Of a stretch of DNA of 18,161 nt, positions 9,968 to 18,161 are shown piece by piece. The notes under the pieces are model-generated. The model did no database searches, was not told the origin of the DNA, and saw nothing but the letters and a program-made list of their open reading frames with translations. Every line of letters begins with the position of its first letter. The stretch's first letter is position 1. The stretch is from Theodoxus fluviatilis (lineage: Eukaryota; Mollusca; Gastropoda; Cycloneritida; Neritidae). The DNA lies in the NCBI GenBank assembly GCA_034096865.1, contig JAWQFJ010020571.1, positions 1-18,161 of the forward strand, written 5' to 3'. The translations under genes were made by a program, and so were the position numbers.

Positions 9968-10022
9968 TCGTTCGTTCGTTCATTCATTCATTCATTCATT
10001 CATTCGTTCGTTCGTTCATTCA
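9968..10022 (+). repeat. (ATTC/GTTC)n tetranucleotide array
   Basis: A mix of GTTC and ATTC units in blocks (GTTC, then ATTC, then GTTC again). It follows the conserved repeat end of copy A. Confidence 0.95.
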
Positions 10023-10140
10023 ACCGACTTCTTTGGTTTAGGCATGTCTTGACAATATCGCTTTTCCTGCAGCTGCTGGAGTAGCCATATCTGAAGAGAG
10101 TAAAAAGCTTTTGGAGACAATTCGAGCATGAGGTAAAGCA
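10023..10140. other. Unassigned spacer
   Basis: Short mixed DNA between simple repeats. Nothing recognised. Confidence 0.4.
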
Positions 10141-10184
10141 ATGGCACACACACATACACACTCACTCACTCACACTCTTAAACA

Positions 10185-10235
<51 letters not shown>
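10141..10235 (+). repeat. (CA)/(CACT) then (CT)n array
   Basis: Short CA and CACT units at 10145-10186 are followed by pure CT at 10187-10229. Confidence 0.95.
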
Positions 10236-10259
10236 TTTTTACATACACGTGCGCGCTTC

Positions 10260-10261
<2 letters not shown>

Positions 10262-10302
<41 letters not shown>

Positions 10303-10394
10303 CCACACACACAACCACACACACACACAACCACACACACTACACACATACACACAAACACACACACACTCACACACTTACACACACACAAACA

Positions 10395-10435
<41 letters not shown>

Positions 10436-10515
10436 ACAACCACACACACAACCACACACACACACAACCACACACACTACACACATACACACAAACACAC
10501 CCACACTCACACACA

Positions 10516-10576
<61 letters not shown>
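10262..10576 (+). repeat. (CA)n array with an internal 137-bp duplication
   Basis: CA dinucleotides interrupted by aacc, tacacacata, aaaca and ctcac. The interruption pattern starting at 10301 recurs from 10438 with one visible difference, so a segment with period 137 has been duplicated. The His/Thr open frame is a repeat artefact. Confidence 0.95.
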
Positions 10577-11040
10577 GCACGCACAAACAATATGAGATTA
10601 CTTAAAGAATAAAGCATTGACTGTACGTGCGTGCGCACACTCACATATGTCTATAAATAGTCATTACATCCATTTAGCTGTCCATCTATCCACCTTCTGT
10701 CTGTCCATTCATCCGTCCATCCGTCCATTCATCATCCATTCGTCTGACCAAATGTCCGTCCGTGCTTCTTCTTTTTCTCTTAAATAAGTCCCAAAATGTA
10801 CGAGTTCATTTGCGAGGCGCGAGGTGAAGCTAAGTGAGAGGCCATCTACTGTATATGAAGGGTCTCTAAACAAGGAACGCGCACACTGCGAACATTGCCT
10901 ACTACAGCACCCGAAGATTTGACGCATAGCTGCAGTCTGACCTCGTGTCCACAACTCAATCTACACATCTATGTTTAGTTGCTACCTCACTTCCACAGCT
11001 GTGTCATTTCTTGCTGTGCCATGCCGTCCCCTGACGGACC
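10577..11040. other. Unassigned stretch with degenerate CCAT/CCGT units
   Basis: Contains a degenerate tetranucleotide patch at about 10678-10770 (ccat, ccgt, ctgt and similar). Otherwise nothing recognised. The minus-strand frame at 10709-10954 resembles no family that I know. Confidence 0.45.
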
Positions 11041-11311
11041 GTGCCATGCGATGCCATATCATGCCATATCATGCCATACTATGCCATACCCTGCCATATC
11101 ATGCCATATCATGCCATACCATGCCATACCATGCCATACCATGCCATACCATGCCATATCATGCCATACCATGCCATATCATGTCATACCATGCCATATC
11201 ATGCAATATCATGCCATATCATGCCATATCACTACACACTATAACGTACTATAGTATGCCATGCTTTGCCACACAATGCAAAGCCATACCATGGCATTCT
11301 ATTATTCATAC
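11041..11311 (+). repeat. Pentanucleotide array, part 1 (CCATA/CCATG/TCATG)
   Basis: About twenty alternations of ten-base units such as atgccatatc and atgccatacc run to about 11235, then decay to 11311. This is the left part of the large pentamer array. It ends at attattcatac (11301-11311), which recurs on the far side of the LINE fragment. Confidence 0.93.
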
Positions 11312-11846
11312 TCTCGACCCTCGACCAGTTCCATCTGAGAAGCCTCCGAAAAATCATGAAAATATCCCGGGAGGACAGAGCTCCAAACACAGAGGTGCTG
11401 CAGCAGGCCCAAATCTGGGGCATTGAAGGCCCAGCTTCGTTGGGTCGGTCATGTCAAGAGGATGAGCGAAACCCGCCCTCCCAAAATGATCTTCCTCTCT
11501 GAGCTGGCTGATGGTGCAAGGGCCCCTGGAGGTCCAACCAAACGCTACAAAGACGGCATAAGGGCCACTCTCAGAGCTTGCAGGATCAGAATCTCAGGCT
11601 GGGAGTCCTTGGCTTCGGACCGTAGCGCCTGGCGCTCGGCGGCTGCCCAGGGTGTAGTGGCTTTCGAGGAGCGGCGCCTGCAGAGGTTGGACAGCAAGCG
11701 TGCTGCCCGTAAAGAAAGAAGGTTGGACCCTACTACTGCTGTCGCATGCCCGGAGTGCGGTCGCTCATGTGCATTGCAGTTTGGGCTGCAATTCCACCTT
11801 CGGAGTCACTGAGGTCATCGTCGCCCGCGACGGACATCCAAGAGAG
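11312..11846 (+). pseudogene. 5'-truncated LINE 3' end with C-terminal zinc finger
   Basis: Translation gives LDQFHLRSLRKIMKISRED, then after a small deletion near 11425 KAQLRWVGHVKRMSETRPPK, GGPTKRYKDGIRATL, WESLASDRSAWRSA, and finally CPECGRSC followed by HLRSH, ending at TGA 11810-11812. This is the conserved tail after the reverse transcriptase of a LINE family widespread in molluscs and other animals. The Cys-x2-Cys-x12-His-x3-His pattern is a C2H2 zinc finger. A short 3' UTR follows. The 11-base direct repeats attattcatac at 11301-11311 and 11847-11857 look like a target-site duplication, making this a 535-bp truncated insertion. The upstream frameshift and missing 5' part make it non-functional. 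Confidence 0.9.
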
Positions 11847-12044
11847 ATTATTCATACCACACTAAACCAGTCCATACCATACCACACCACACTATATCAC
11901 ACCATACCACACTATACTACACTATACTTCACTATACTACACTATACCACACCACATCACACCACACCCACACCACACCCACACCACACCACTCCATACC
12001 ACATCACTTCATACCATACCATACCTAACCATACCATACCATAA
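11847..12044 (+). repeat. Pentanucleotide array, part 2
   Basis: Degenerate CATAC, CACAC and CACTA-type pentamers lie between two LINE fragments pointing towards each other. Before the insertions it was presumably continuous with parts 1 and 3. Confidence 0.9.
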
Positions 12045-12412
12045 TGTTTCTTCTTCTTCTTTCTTTCTTCTTGGTTGTCTCTCGGATGTCGAGGAAGACG
12101 ACGCGCCGTGCCATCATATGTGGATGCGCATATGGCTCCGAAGTCAAAACTCCGAGGCACACAGGCGGCTGCAGGTGGGGCAAGGAACACCGGTCTGGAC
12201 AGAGGTTGAAGCAGCTCTGTGTCACCTTGCTCTCGTAGCTTCAAGGCGACAACATCGGCCATCTTCAAAAGTTCTTGCAGCTTTTCGGGTGGTGGCACGC
12301 CAGAGGGTTTTGTCGGCAGCATTGGCCTCAAGGTGCCTGGGTTGGAGGTTTGCCCATTTGAAGTTCATATTGAGGTTTTTCTTTTACTTTTCCTTTGGGC
12401 CTCCTTGGTTCT
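12045..12412 (-). pseudogene. Second LINE 3' end fragment, opposite orientation
   Basis: On the minus strand, one frame without shifts reads GGPKEK, a stop, KKNLNMNFKWANLQ, ADKTLWRATTRKAARTFEDG, RCCRLEATRAR, CPTCSRLC and LRSHMRIHI, ending at a stop at 12114-12116. It follows the same plan as 11312-11846: a GGP..R.KD-like block, DR..WR, and a C-terminal Cys-x2-Cys-x12-His-x3-His finger. The 3' UTRs are alike as well (acatccaagagaga versus acatccgagagaca). Premature stops lie at 12384-12386, 12222-12224 and 12144-12146, the last within the finger. An A-rich aagaag/gaaa tail marks the 3' end near 12045. A 9-base direct repeat, ataccataa, at 12036-12044 and 12413-12421 is a possible target-site duplication. 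Confidence 0.85.
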
Positions 12413-13029
12413 ATACCATAACGTACCATAGTGTGCAATACCAAACCATGCCATGCCATACAATATATATCATACTATGTGTATCATATCATACTAGTCC
12501 ATACCATATCTATCCTACCCTCCGTACCCTACCCTACCTTACCCTACCGTACCGTACCGTACCCTACCCTACCCTACCCTACTCTAACCCTACTCTACCC
12601 TACCTTACCCTACCCTACCCTACCCTACCCTACCCTACTCTACCCTACCTTACTCTACTGTACCGTACCGTACCGTACCGTACCGTACCGAACCGTACCC
12701 TACTCTACCCTATCCTACCCTACCCTACCCTACCCTACCCTACCCTACCCTACCCTACCCTACCCTACCCTACCCTACTCTACCCTACCCTACCCTACCC
12801 TACCCTACCCTACCCTACCCTACCCTACCTTACCCTACCCTACCTTACCCTACCCTACCCTACCTTACCCTATCATACCATATCCAACCCTATCATACCC
12901 TATCATCCCATTCCATATACCACATCATACCGTGACATGCCATGCCATACTATATCATTCCTTACCGTACCGCACAATTACATACCATACTAAGCCATGC
13001 CACGTCAAGCTATGCAATACCGGGCCAAA
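12413..13029 (+). repeat. Pentanucleotide array, part 3: TACCC/TACCG-rich
   Basis: After about 100 bases of degenerate pentamers, TACCC units dominate from about 12512 to 12870, with blocks of TACCG (about 12547-12562 and 12658-12698) and scattered TACCT. From 12870 to 13029 the units are mixed and degenerate. Read on the other strand this is TAGGG, one base short of the animal telomere unit TTAGGG. There is no true TTAGGG run. Confidence 0.95.
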
Positions 13030-14345
13030 CCACTCCATACCATACCATACATAACATGCCATGCCATACATACCATACCATACCATACCGTGCCATGCCA
13101 TACATACCATACCATACCGTGCCATACCATACCGTACCATACCATACCATACCATACCATACCATACCATACCATACCATACCATACCATACCATACCAT
13201 ACCATACCATACCATACCATACCATACCATACAATACCATACCATACCATACCATACCATACCATACCATACCATACCGTGCCATGCCATACATACCATA
13301 CCATACCGTGCCATGCCATACATACCATACCATACCATACCGTGCCATGCCATACATACCATACCATATCGTGCCATACCATACTGTACCATACCATACC
13401 ATACCATACCATACCATACCATACCATACCATACCATACCATACCATACCATACCACACCATACCATACCATACCATACCATACCATACCATACCATACC
13501 ATACCGTGCCATGCCATACATACCATACCATACCGTGCCATACCATACCATACCATACCATACCATACCATACCATACCATACCATACCATACGTACCAT
13601 GCCATACCATACCATACCATACCATACCATACCATACCGTGCCATGCCATACATACCATACCATACCATACCATACCATTCTATACCATACCATATCATA
13701 CCATACCATACCATACTATACCACACGACACCACACCATACCGTACCATATACACCGTGCCATAACACAACATGCCATACCACACAATACCATGCCATAC
13801 CTTACCTTACCATATCATACCATACCACACAACACCACACCATACCATACAACACCACACCACACCATACCATATTATATCATGCATACCATTCCATACC
13901 ATACCATACCATGCCATACCATACCATACAATACTGTACCGAACCATACCATACCATACCATACCATACCATACCATACCATACCATACCATACCATACC
14001 ATACCGTACCGTACCGTACCGTACCGTACCGTACTGTACCGTACCATACCATACCATACCATACCGTACCATACCATTCCGTACCGTACCATACCATGCC
14101 ATGCCATGCCATGCCACAGCATACCGCACCACACCATACCATGCCATACCATATCATACCACACCATGTCACATCACACCATACTATACTATACCATACC
14201 ATATCATACCATACCATGCTTCACCATTCCAATCCATACCATACCATATCATACCATTCCATACCACACTACACCATACCATACCATGCCATACCAAATA
14301 TACCATTTCATACATACCATACCACACCATTCCACGCCATGCATA
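13030..14345 (+). repeat. Pentanucleotide array, part 4: (CCATA)n with higher-order units
   Basis: Long near-perfect CCATA stretches are punctuated by a recurring variant block, ccgtgccatgccatacatac, at 13088, 13277, 13306, 13340, 13504 and 13637. Spacings of 189, 29, 34, 164 and 133 suggest higher-order duplications. From about 13700 the array becomes degenerate, with another TACCG island at about 14005-14045. Pentamer units give stop-free 5-residue periodic frames on both strands, which explains the 449- and 492-codon open frames. These are not genes. Confidence 0.96.
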
Positions 14346-15209
14346 AGCATGCCATGTGCTGTTGAGAGGGCAGGACCAAGGAGTACAGAGCCTTATCCCT
14401 GTCGGGAAAGTCAGTCCTGATAGAGTGGCCGTGTCCATAGCCACGTGATGGATGGGGCACGAGCATAGCGGAAGTGGATTCCAACTAATGGCTATCGGAT
14501 TTTCTGACAAATGATGGTCGTTTAAGTTCTTCATGCACGTCAAGGAGAAATCGTTCCTGAAGGCTCTTCTCGGCGTTTACTTCCCGGCTATGCTCGCAGC
14601 TGCCTCTGTGCTGAACAGAGATCGTGTGGGATGATTGTTTCAAGGACCCCCAAGGATGTTGCTCAGATTAATTCCATTACCATTTATGGAGAACTTGTTG
14701 ACAGGAAGTGAGCCTGCTCGGTGGATATGTTTTGCTTCCGTTCTTCCTGCATTGATATTGCATCATTAGAATTACGTTGTGTGGAAGATCTGCCATTGTT
14801 ATATGGGTTAAGAAAAAATATAATTAAATGAAAACGGCTGCTGCAATGCACTTTTTGTCTTAGCTACGCCAAGAATAAATGCCTTCCTGTTGCATCTTTT
14901 TATTCCCGGGAAAAACTCACTCATAGGAATACCATGAACAGCAGTTCATTTCAGGCGTCCTATTCGGACCAGAATGCCGGTCAGTGTTTTGTCGTAAGGG
15001 AGCTTTTAAGCGTCCACATTGTCACATGCCCATAAACCTCAGAATGATCAAGTGAAAGAAATTGACACCAGTCGACCTACAACAGAAAATTACTATCAGA
15101 ATACGTTACATGTCACCATATCCTGAGGGTTTGGGTTAAGGATAGACCCACAGCGTTTACTTATGCGATTCGTAAAATATGAATAACCTGGGAAATCGTC
15201 ACTTGATTT
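14346..15209. other. Unassigned non-coding stretch
   Basis: Mixed AT-rich DNA with no supported coding frame, RNA gene or transposon core on either strand. Confidence 0.5.
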
Positions 15210-15277
15210 GCTCTTACTCTATCCAGCTCTGGTAAATGTCGAGGTCAGTGGCATTACATAGCCTACACAAGCTGATA
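15210..15277 (+). repeat. Dispersed repeat end, copy B
   Basis: Matches 9890-9957 at 58 of 68 positions and begins with the same 21 bases. It is followed by a CAGT array instead of ATTC/GTTC. Confidence 0.85.
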
Positions 15278-15289
15278 AGCTGTAACAAT

Positions 15290-15352
15290 TCAGTCAGTCA
15301 GTCAGTCAGTCAGTCAGTCAGTCAGTCACTCCGTCAGTCAGTCAGTCAGTCA
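15290..15352 (+). repeat. (CAGT)n tetranucleotide array
   Basis: About 15 units of CAGT with one imperfect stretch (cactccgt) near 15328-15335. It follows the repeat end of copy B. Confidence 0.95.
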
Positions 15353-15800
15353 TATTACCACATTTGCTCCTTTACAACCTCCTAGAGGTGCTGCGTCACA
15401 TAATTACATAAGGAGGACACACTGAACAAGTTTTGCTGATAACAAACATGTCTGATCACGTTGTCCTGGCATTTGAGCGGCCCGTTTGCAGTCTTCCCTG
15501 TTCCTTCTGGTCTCTTCATGCCTTGCTCCTGCGCGTCCTCTTCAGCATCGCGTGCCTCTGCTATCATGCGTTCGTTCCTTCTTTCGCTTCCTCCGCTTCT
15601 CTCCTGCTCCTTGTCCCGCCTCTCCTCCTCTGTCTTCTCCTGCTGCTTCCATCCTCTCCTCCTGTCCTTGCTCCTCCTGGTCCCTTGCTTGCTCCTAGTC
15701 TTCCTCTTTCTCCTCCTTCTCTGCTTTCCTCTCTTCCTCCTCTTCTTCTTCCTACATCTCAGGAACTGCAATTCTTTGAAGTCCTTTGAAACTTCCATAC
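15353..15800. other. Pyrimidine-rich low-complexity stretch
   Basis: The plus strand from about 15590 to 15765 is dominated by imperfect ctcctt/cttcct words. The minus-strand frame 15382-15798 would give 138 residues rich in Lys, Arg and Glu. That composition follows from the purine bias, and I see no domain, so I do not call it a gene. Confidence 0.6.
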
Positions 15801-16286
15801 GTGATTATCTCTTCAGATAATCTCACTGCTGAACCCTTGTTACAATGTCACCTGTGCATATGACACGCTGTTACTTGTATTTCAAGACTCATTGAGCAAA
15901 CAGTTGTCAAAGGCATCTACTAAAACATGGTTTATGTTGTTGTTTATTACATTGTCCATAAATTATATCATTGTCTACTGTTGTACATTGATATACTACA
16001 TGATGCTTCTTATCTTTTTCCTTCTATTTTCTCTTTTTTAAAATTCATTCAGGATTGTTCATTCTTTATAGGCAAGGACAATTCGTGGATAGCCAGAAAC
16101 GCCTATAGATACACGTTCAATTAATCAGTTTTCTTCTCCATCCCTTCATCTTCCTCTCCTTTCTCCTCCTTTCCCTCGTCCTCTCCACTGCCTTCCTCTG
16201 CCCCACAAACCTGTTGGCCTTGCTGATATTCCTCCTGCCCCTCCCTTCCTCCCTCTCCTACCCTCCGTTCCTACCCCTTCCCTCCT

Positions 16287-16289
<3 letters not shown>
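15801..16289. other. Unassigned, partly pyrimidine-rich
   Basis: No gene recognised. From about 16125 the plus strand becomes C/T-rich and grades into the CT array. Confidence 0.45.

Positions 16290-16357
<68 letters not shown>
16290..16357 (+). repeat. (CT)n microsatellite
   Basis: CT dinucleotides with one ttct interruption near 16318-16321. Confidence 0.97.
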
Positions 16358-16358
<1 letters not shown>

Positions 16359-16940
16359 TGATGTCCCATCTATAACACATTGTAATGTACACAAATGTTG
16401 GATGAGCCCTTGTTATGGGCCGCTGGCCTTGTTACGGTTCAGCGATTATTTATTTTCTTGTATTGTTTGAGTTCAATGGCTATGTTGAGGTTTTGGCGGG
16501 AACATGTTTCATTCAACTTGGTGGTTTGAGACCGGCTTGAACCCGTTGTACACCGATTTGGCAATGATGCAACCATGAGTTGATTGGTTAAGGTTGGTGG
16601 CGCATGTGTTGTGAGTAACTCTTCAGTCGGAAAGTGCTGAAAAATTTAGTCCAGTTGACTCGCAGACTATCGACTTAAGCAGACGTATTTCGAGAAACTC
16701 CGTGTGGGACGATGAGACTATACATTAAAATTCTTCAAATCCTCCCCCAACCATCTAAAAGGTTGTGCCAAGAAGAACAGCGTTTCCCTGAATAAAGATC
16801 AAGCCTTTGCCGGACTCTGGAGCCGAGTTCATCTACTGGAGAGTTTTTCATCGTTTGACTTTGAGCGCTCTTGGAGCGTTCAAACCCCTGTCAGTTCGGG
16901 TGTATATGTTACCGTCATGAGTGGTAATCAGGCAGAACTA
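16358..16940. other. Unassigned; promoter- and polyA-like words
   Basis: No coding frame recognised. It contains an inverted CCAAT word (attgg, 16583-16587) and AATAAA at 16791-16796, followed by about 110 bases ending in tgtatatgttac. A start word tgttatgggc lies at 16411. This order would fit a solo LTR, but paired ends and a target duplication are not visible, so I leave it unassigned. Confidence 0.3.
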
Positions 16941-17120
16941 GTAATGACTGTTTTTTTTTAGTCATTACCAGTAATGACTGATTCAGTCAGTGGTTACGAG
17001 TAATGACTGAAAGTCTTAGGCATTACTAGAATTGACTAGTCATTTCACGTAAAGGACCGAATTTGCATATTGACCTCACCGTCATCAAGCAAAATTAGTC
17101 ATTACTGGTAATGCCTGTGT
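16941..17120. repeat. Cluster of GTAATGACT inverted repeats
   Basis: gtaatgact at 16941-16949 pairs with agtcattac at 16960-16968 across a T-rich loop. The latter also forms a near-perfect palindrome with gtaatgact at 16971-16979 (2-base centre). Further copies lie at about 16999-17008 and 17097-17115 (agtcattactggtaatgcct, again palindromic). The organisation suggests the foldback end or remnant of a MITE. Its class is unknown. Confidence 0.75.
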
Positions 17121-17179
17121 TTCAGTCAGTCAATATGTGAAACTGTTGCTGTTGTTGGAATTAAGACACAATAATTCTG

Positions 17180-17235
<56 letters not shown>
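17180..17235 (+). repeat. (CA)n microsatellite
   Basis: About 27 uninterrupted CA units. Confidence 0.98.
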
Positions 17236-17272
17236 GCTATTATACCGTGACAGAATGAAAGGAAAGAATGGA

Positions 17273-17410
17273 TTCAGCAAAAGAATGTTGTTGTTTTTTT
17301 CATTTTCAAGAATAATAAACTCACACATAAAGGGTACATCTCTCCTATTTAATTTATTCAGCAAAAAGAATGTTGGTGTTTTTCATTTGCACGAATACAA
17401 AAGTCACACA
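17273..17410 (+). repeat. Diverged tandem duplication, period about 84
   Basis: ttcagcaaaagaatgttg at 17273 recurs in altered form at 17357, and the following 35 or so bases (T-run, cattt, cgaataca/aagaataata, tcacaca) remain recognisable in both copies. An AATAAA on the minus strand (17353-17358) lies about 220 bases past the stop of the minus-strand gene at 17578 and could be its polyA signal, which is weak evidence. Confidence 0.55.
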
Positions 17411-17577
17411 CCACGATGTTTGTACACCCAATAAAAACCCTGATACGAGCGTATTATTTTAGCGATTGTCAAGCGATTCTGTTCACAAATGCACTAACCT
17501 ATTTCTTGTGTCCCAACAGGCTTTAGTAAAACTATATTACCTATTGGAAGACGACCAGTTTCCAGTATGTTACTTTT

Positions 17578-18161
17578 TCATTGGCACATTTTGTTTTTGC
17601 ATGTCAGACTGTGGTGGCAGCGGCTGTTACATTTTAGATTGTTTCTGAAACAAGAGCATTTCTTTGTCTGACAGCGTCTAGCGCCTGCGCATGAGCATTT
17701 GGCAAATCCTTGGCCGTTACAACGAGACGACAAAGTAACGGCTGATCTCAGTGAAATCAGATTCTCTCTGTCTATGTCTGCAATTGGTAACAATCTTTCC
17801 GGGCAAAGGATAAACTGATTTCTGGAATACTTTCCCTTCAGTGTTCCATTGCTGGTGGCAATAGTGTACATCATGTTTTCATCCCGATTTACTACAACAC
17901 CCAGAAGATTTCGGGGGTCCCCCCTCCCTCTGTCAACACCGGGAATAGGGATCGCAACATTGTCACCTTCACTGGCATCTCCTAACTCAACCCTGGCCCG
18001 TTTCACCATTCTTTCAGCTTGTTTTCTCTGATGATGACTTGCCTCTGCTTGCTGAAGTGAAATGTTGTCTTCCAGCTGGTCAAGGTAATCCGGGTCTACG
18101 TGGAGGTGCATGCGGTCTGGCTGTGACGACATACCTTGGACAGAAGAAGCAGAAGATGGCT
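17578..18161 (-). CDS. KRBA2-like/Ginger-type integrase protein, C-terminal part
   Basis: An intact minus-strand frame runs from the window edge to a stop at 17578-17580. The first ATG in view is at 18132, giving 184 residues, but the frame is open upstream of it, so the true start is probably outside the window. Residues counted from that ATG: a charged, probably helical stretch with LQQAEASHHQRKQAERMVKR (27-45); GDNVAIPIPGVDRGRGDPRN (56-75), the hallmark block of these proteins; KYSRNQFILCPERLL (101-115); and a Cys-rich tail with ten Cys between 138 and 183 (KCSC, KKCSCF, CNSRCH), probably metal-binding. From memory this order matches the region behind the integrase core in KRAB-A-domain-containing-2-like proteins, which derive from Ginger-type cut-and-paste transposons. 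The integrase domain itself is not in view. No stops or frameshifts are present, so the copy is young or still selected. Whether it is a transposon or a domesticated host gene cannot be decided here. Confidence 0.82.
   Translation of the reverse strand, partial: PSSASSVQGMSSQPDRMHLHVDPDYLDQLEDNISLQQAEASHHQRKQAERMVKRARVELGDASEGDNVAIPIPGVDRGRGDPRNLLGVVVNRDENMMYTIATSNGTLKGKYSRNQFILCPERLLPIADIDRENLISLRSAVTLSSRCNGQGFAKCSCAGARRCQTKKCSCFRNNLKCNSRCHHSLTCKNKMCQ

Noticed and set aside
12512..12870. Interstitial telomere
   Set aside because: The unit is TACCC (TAGGG), not CCCTAA/TTAGGG, and it grades into other pentamers; it is telomere-like in composition only.
12430..14420. Long plus- and minus-strand open frames (up to 492 codons) with HTIPY- or GMVWY-type repeats
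   Set aside because: They follow from stop-free pentamer repeats in every frame; both strands are open and no unique domain exists.
15382..15798. 138-codon Lys/Arg/Glu-rich minus-strand frame that could be a nuclear coiled-coil protein
   Set aside because: Composition is explained by purine bias; the opposite strand is also open and no known domain is visible.
17466..17648. 60-codon plus-strand open frame with a hydrophobic, Cys-rich end
   Set aside because: It overlaps the stop and tail of the better supported minus-strand integrase-like protein and has no family features.

Overview
The window looks like gene-poor, repeat-rich animal DNA, most likely from a marine mollusc (a gastropod is my guess). 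The grounds are indirect: no bacterial-style genes, operons or ribosome binding sites; many long microsatellites and minisatellites; broken Tc1/mariner and LINE copies; a short hAT-like non-autonomous element; and a KRBA2-like/Ginger-type protein tail of a kind common in invertebrate genomes. I see no complete host gene.

Layout. 1-960: non-coding DNA with CRE-like octamers, a (GACA)n-tailed repeat end, two 35-bp hairpin units and a dense AGGTCA cluster. 960-1985 (-): decayed Tc1-like DD34E transposase. 2299-2421: (CT)n. 3505-3570 (-): probable tRNA-derived SINE head. 3686-3850: (GT)n then (CT)n. 3880-4293 (+): broken LINE reverse transcriptase, running directly into a 46-bp minisatellite (4291-4949). 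5154-5788: a 193-nt pure purine run, then GA, CAGA and CA arrays. 6751-6841: G-rich tract. 7856-7920 and 8776-9597: two related GGGATGGGGT-type minisatellites, with a 326-bp hAT-like element (8450-8775) between them at the edge of the larger array. 9890-10022 and 15210-15352: two copies of one repeat end, each followed by a different tetranucleotide array. 10141-10576: CT and CA arrays. 11041-14345: a pentanucleotide array (CCATA, TACCC, TACCG and variants) split by two 5'-truncated LINE 3' ends in opposite orientation, each flanked by a plausible target-site duplication. 14346-17577: mostly unassigned, with pyrimidine-rich DNA, a palindrome cluster at 16941-17120 and (CA)n. 17578-18161 (-): C-terminal part of a KRBA2-like/Ginger-type integrase protein, open to the window edge.

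The long open frames over 4280-5490, 8425-9634, 10141-10605 and 12430-14420 are by-products of tandem repeats whose units lack stop codons; I do not regard them as genes. No cooperating gene system is visible. The interest lies in repeat biology: LINE insertions that can be dated relative to a satellite array, a minisatellite that begins exactly inside a reverse transcriptase reading frame, and a transposon at a minisatellite boundary.
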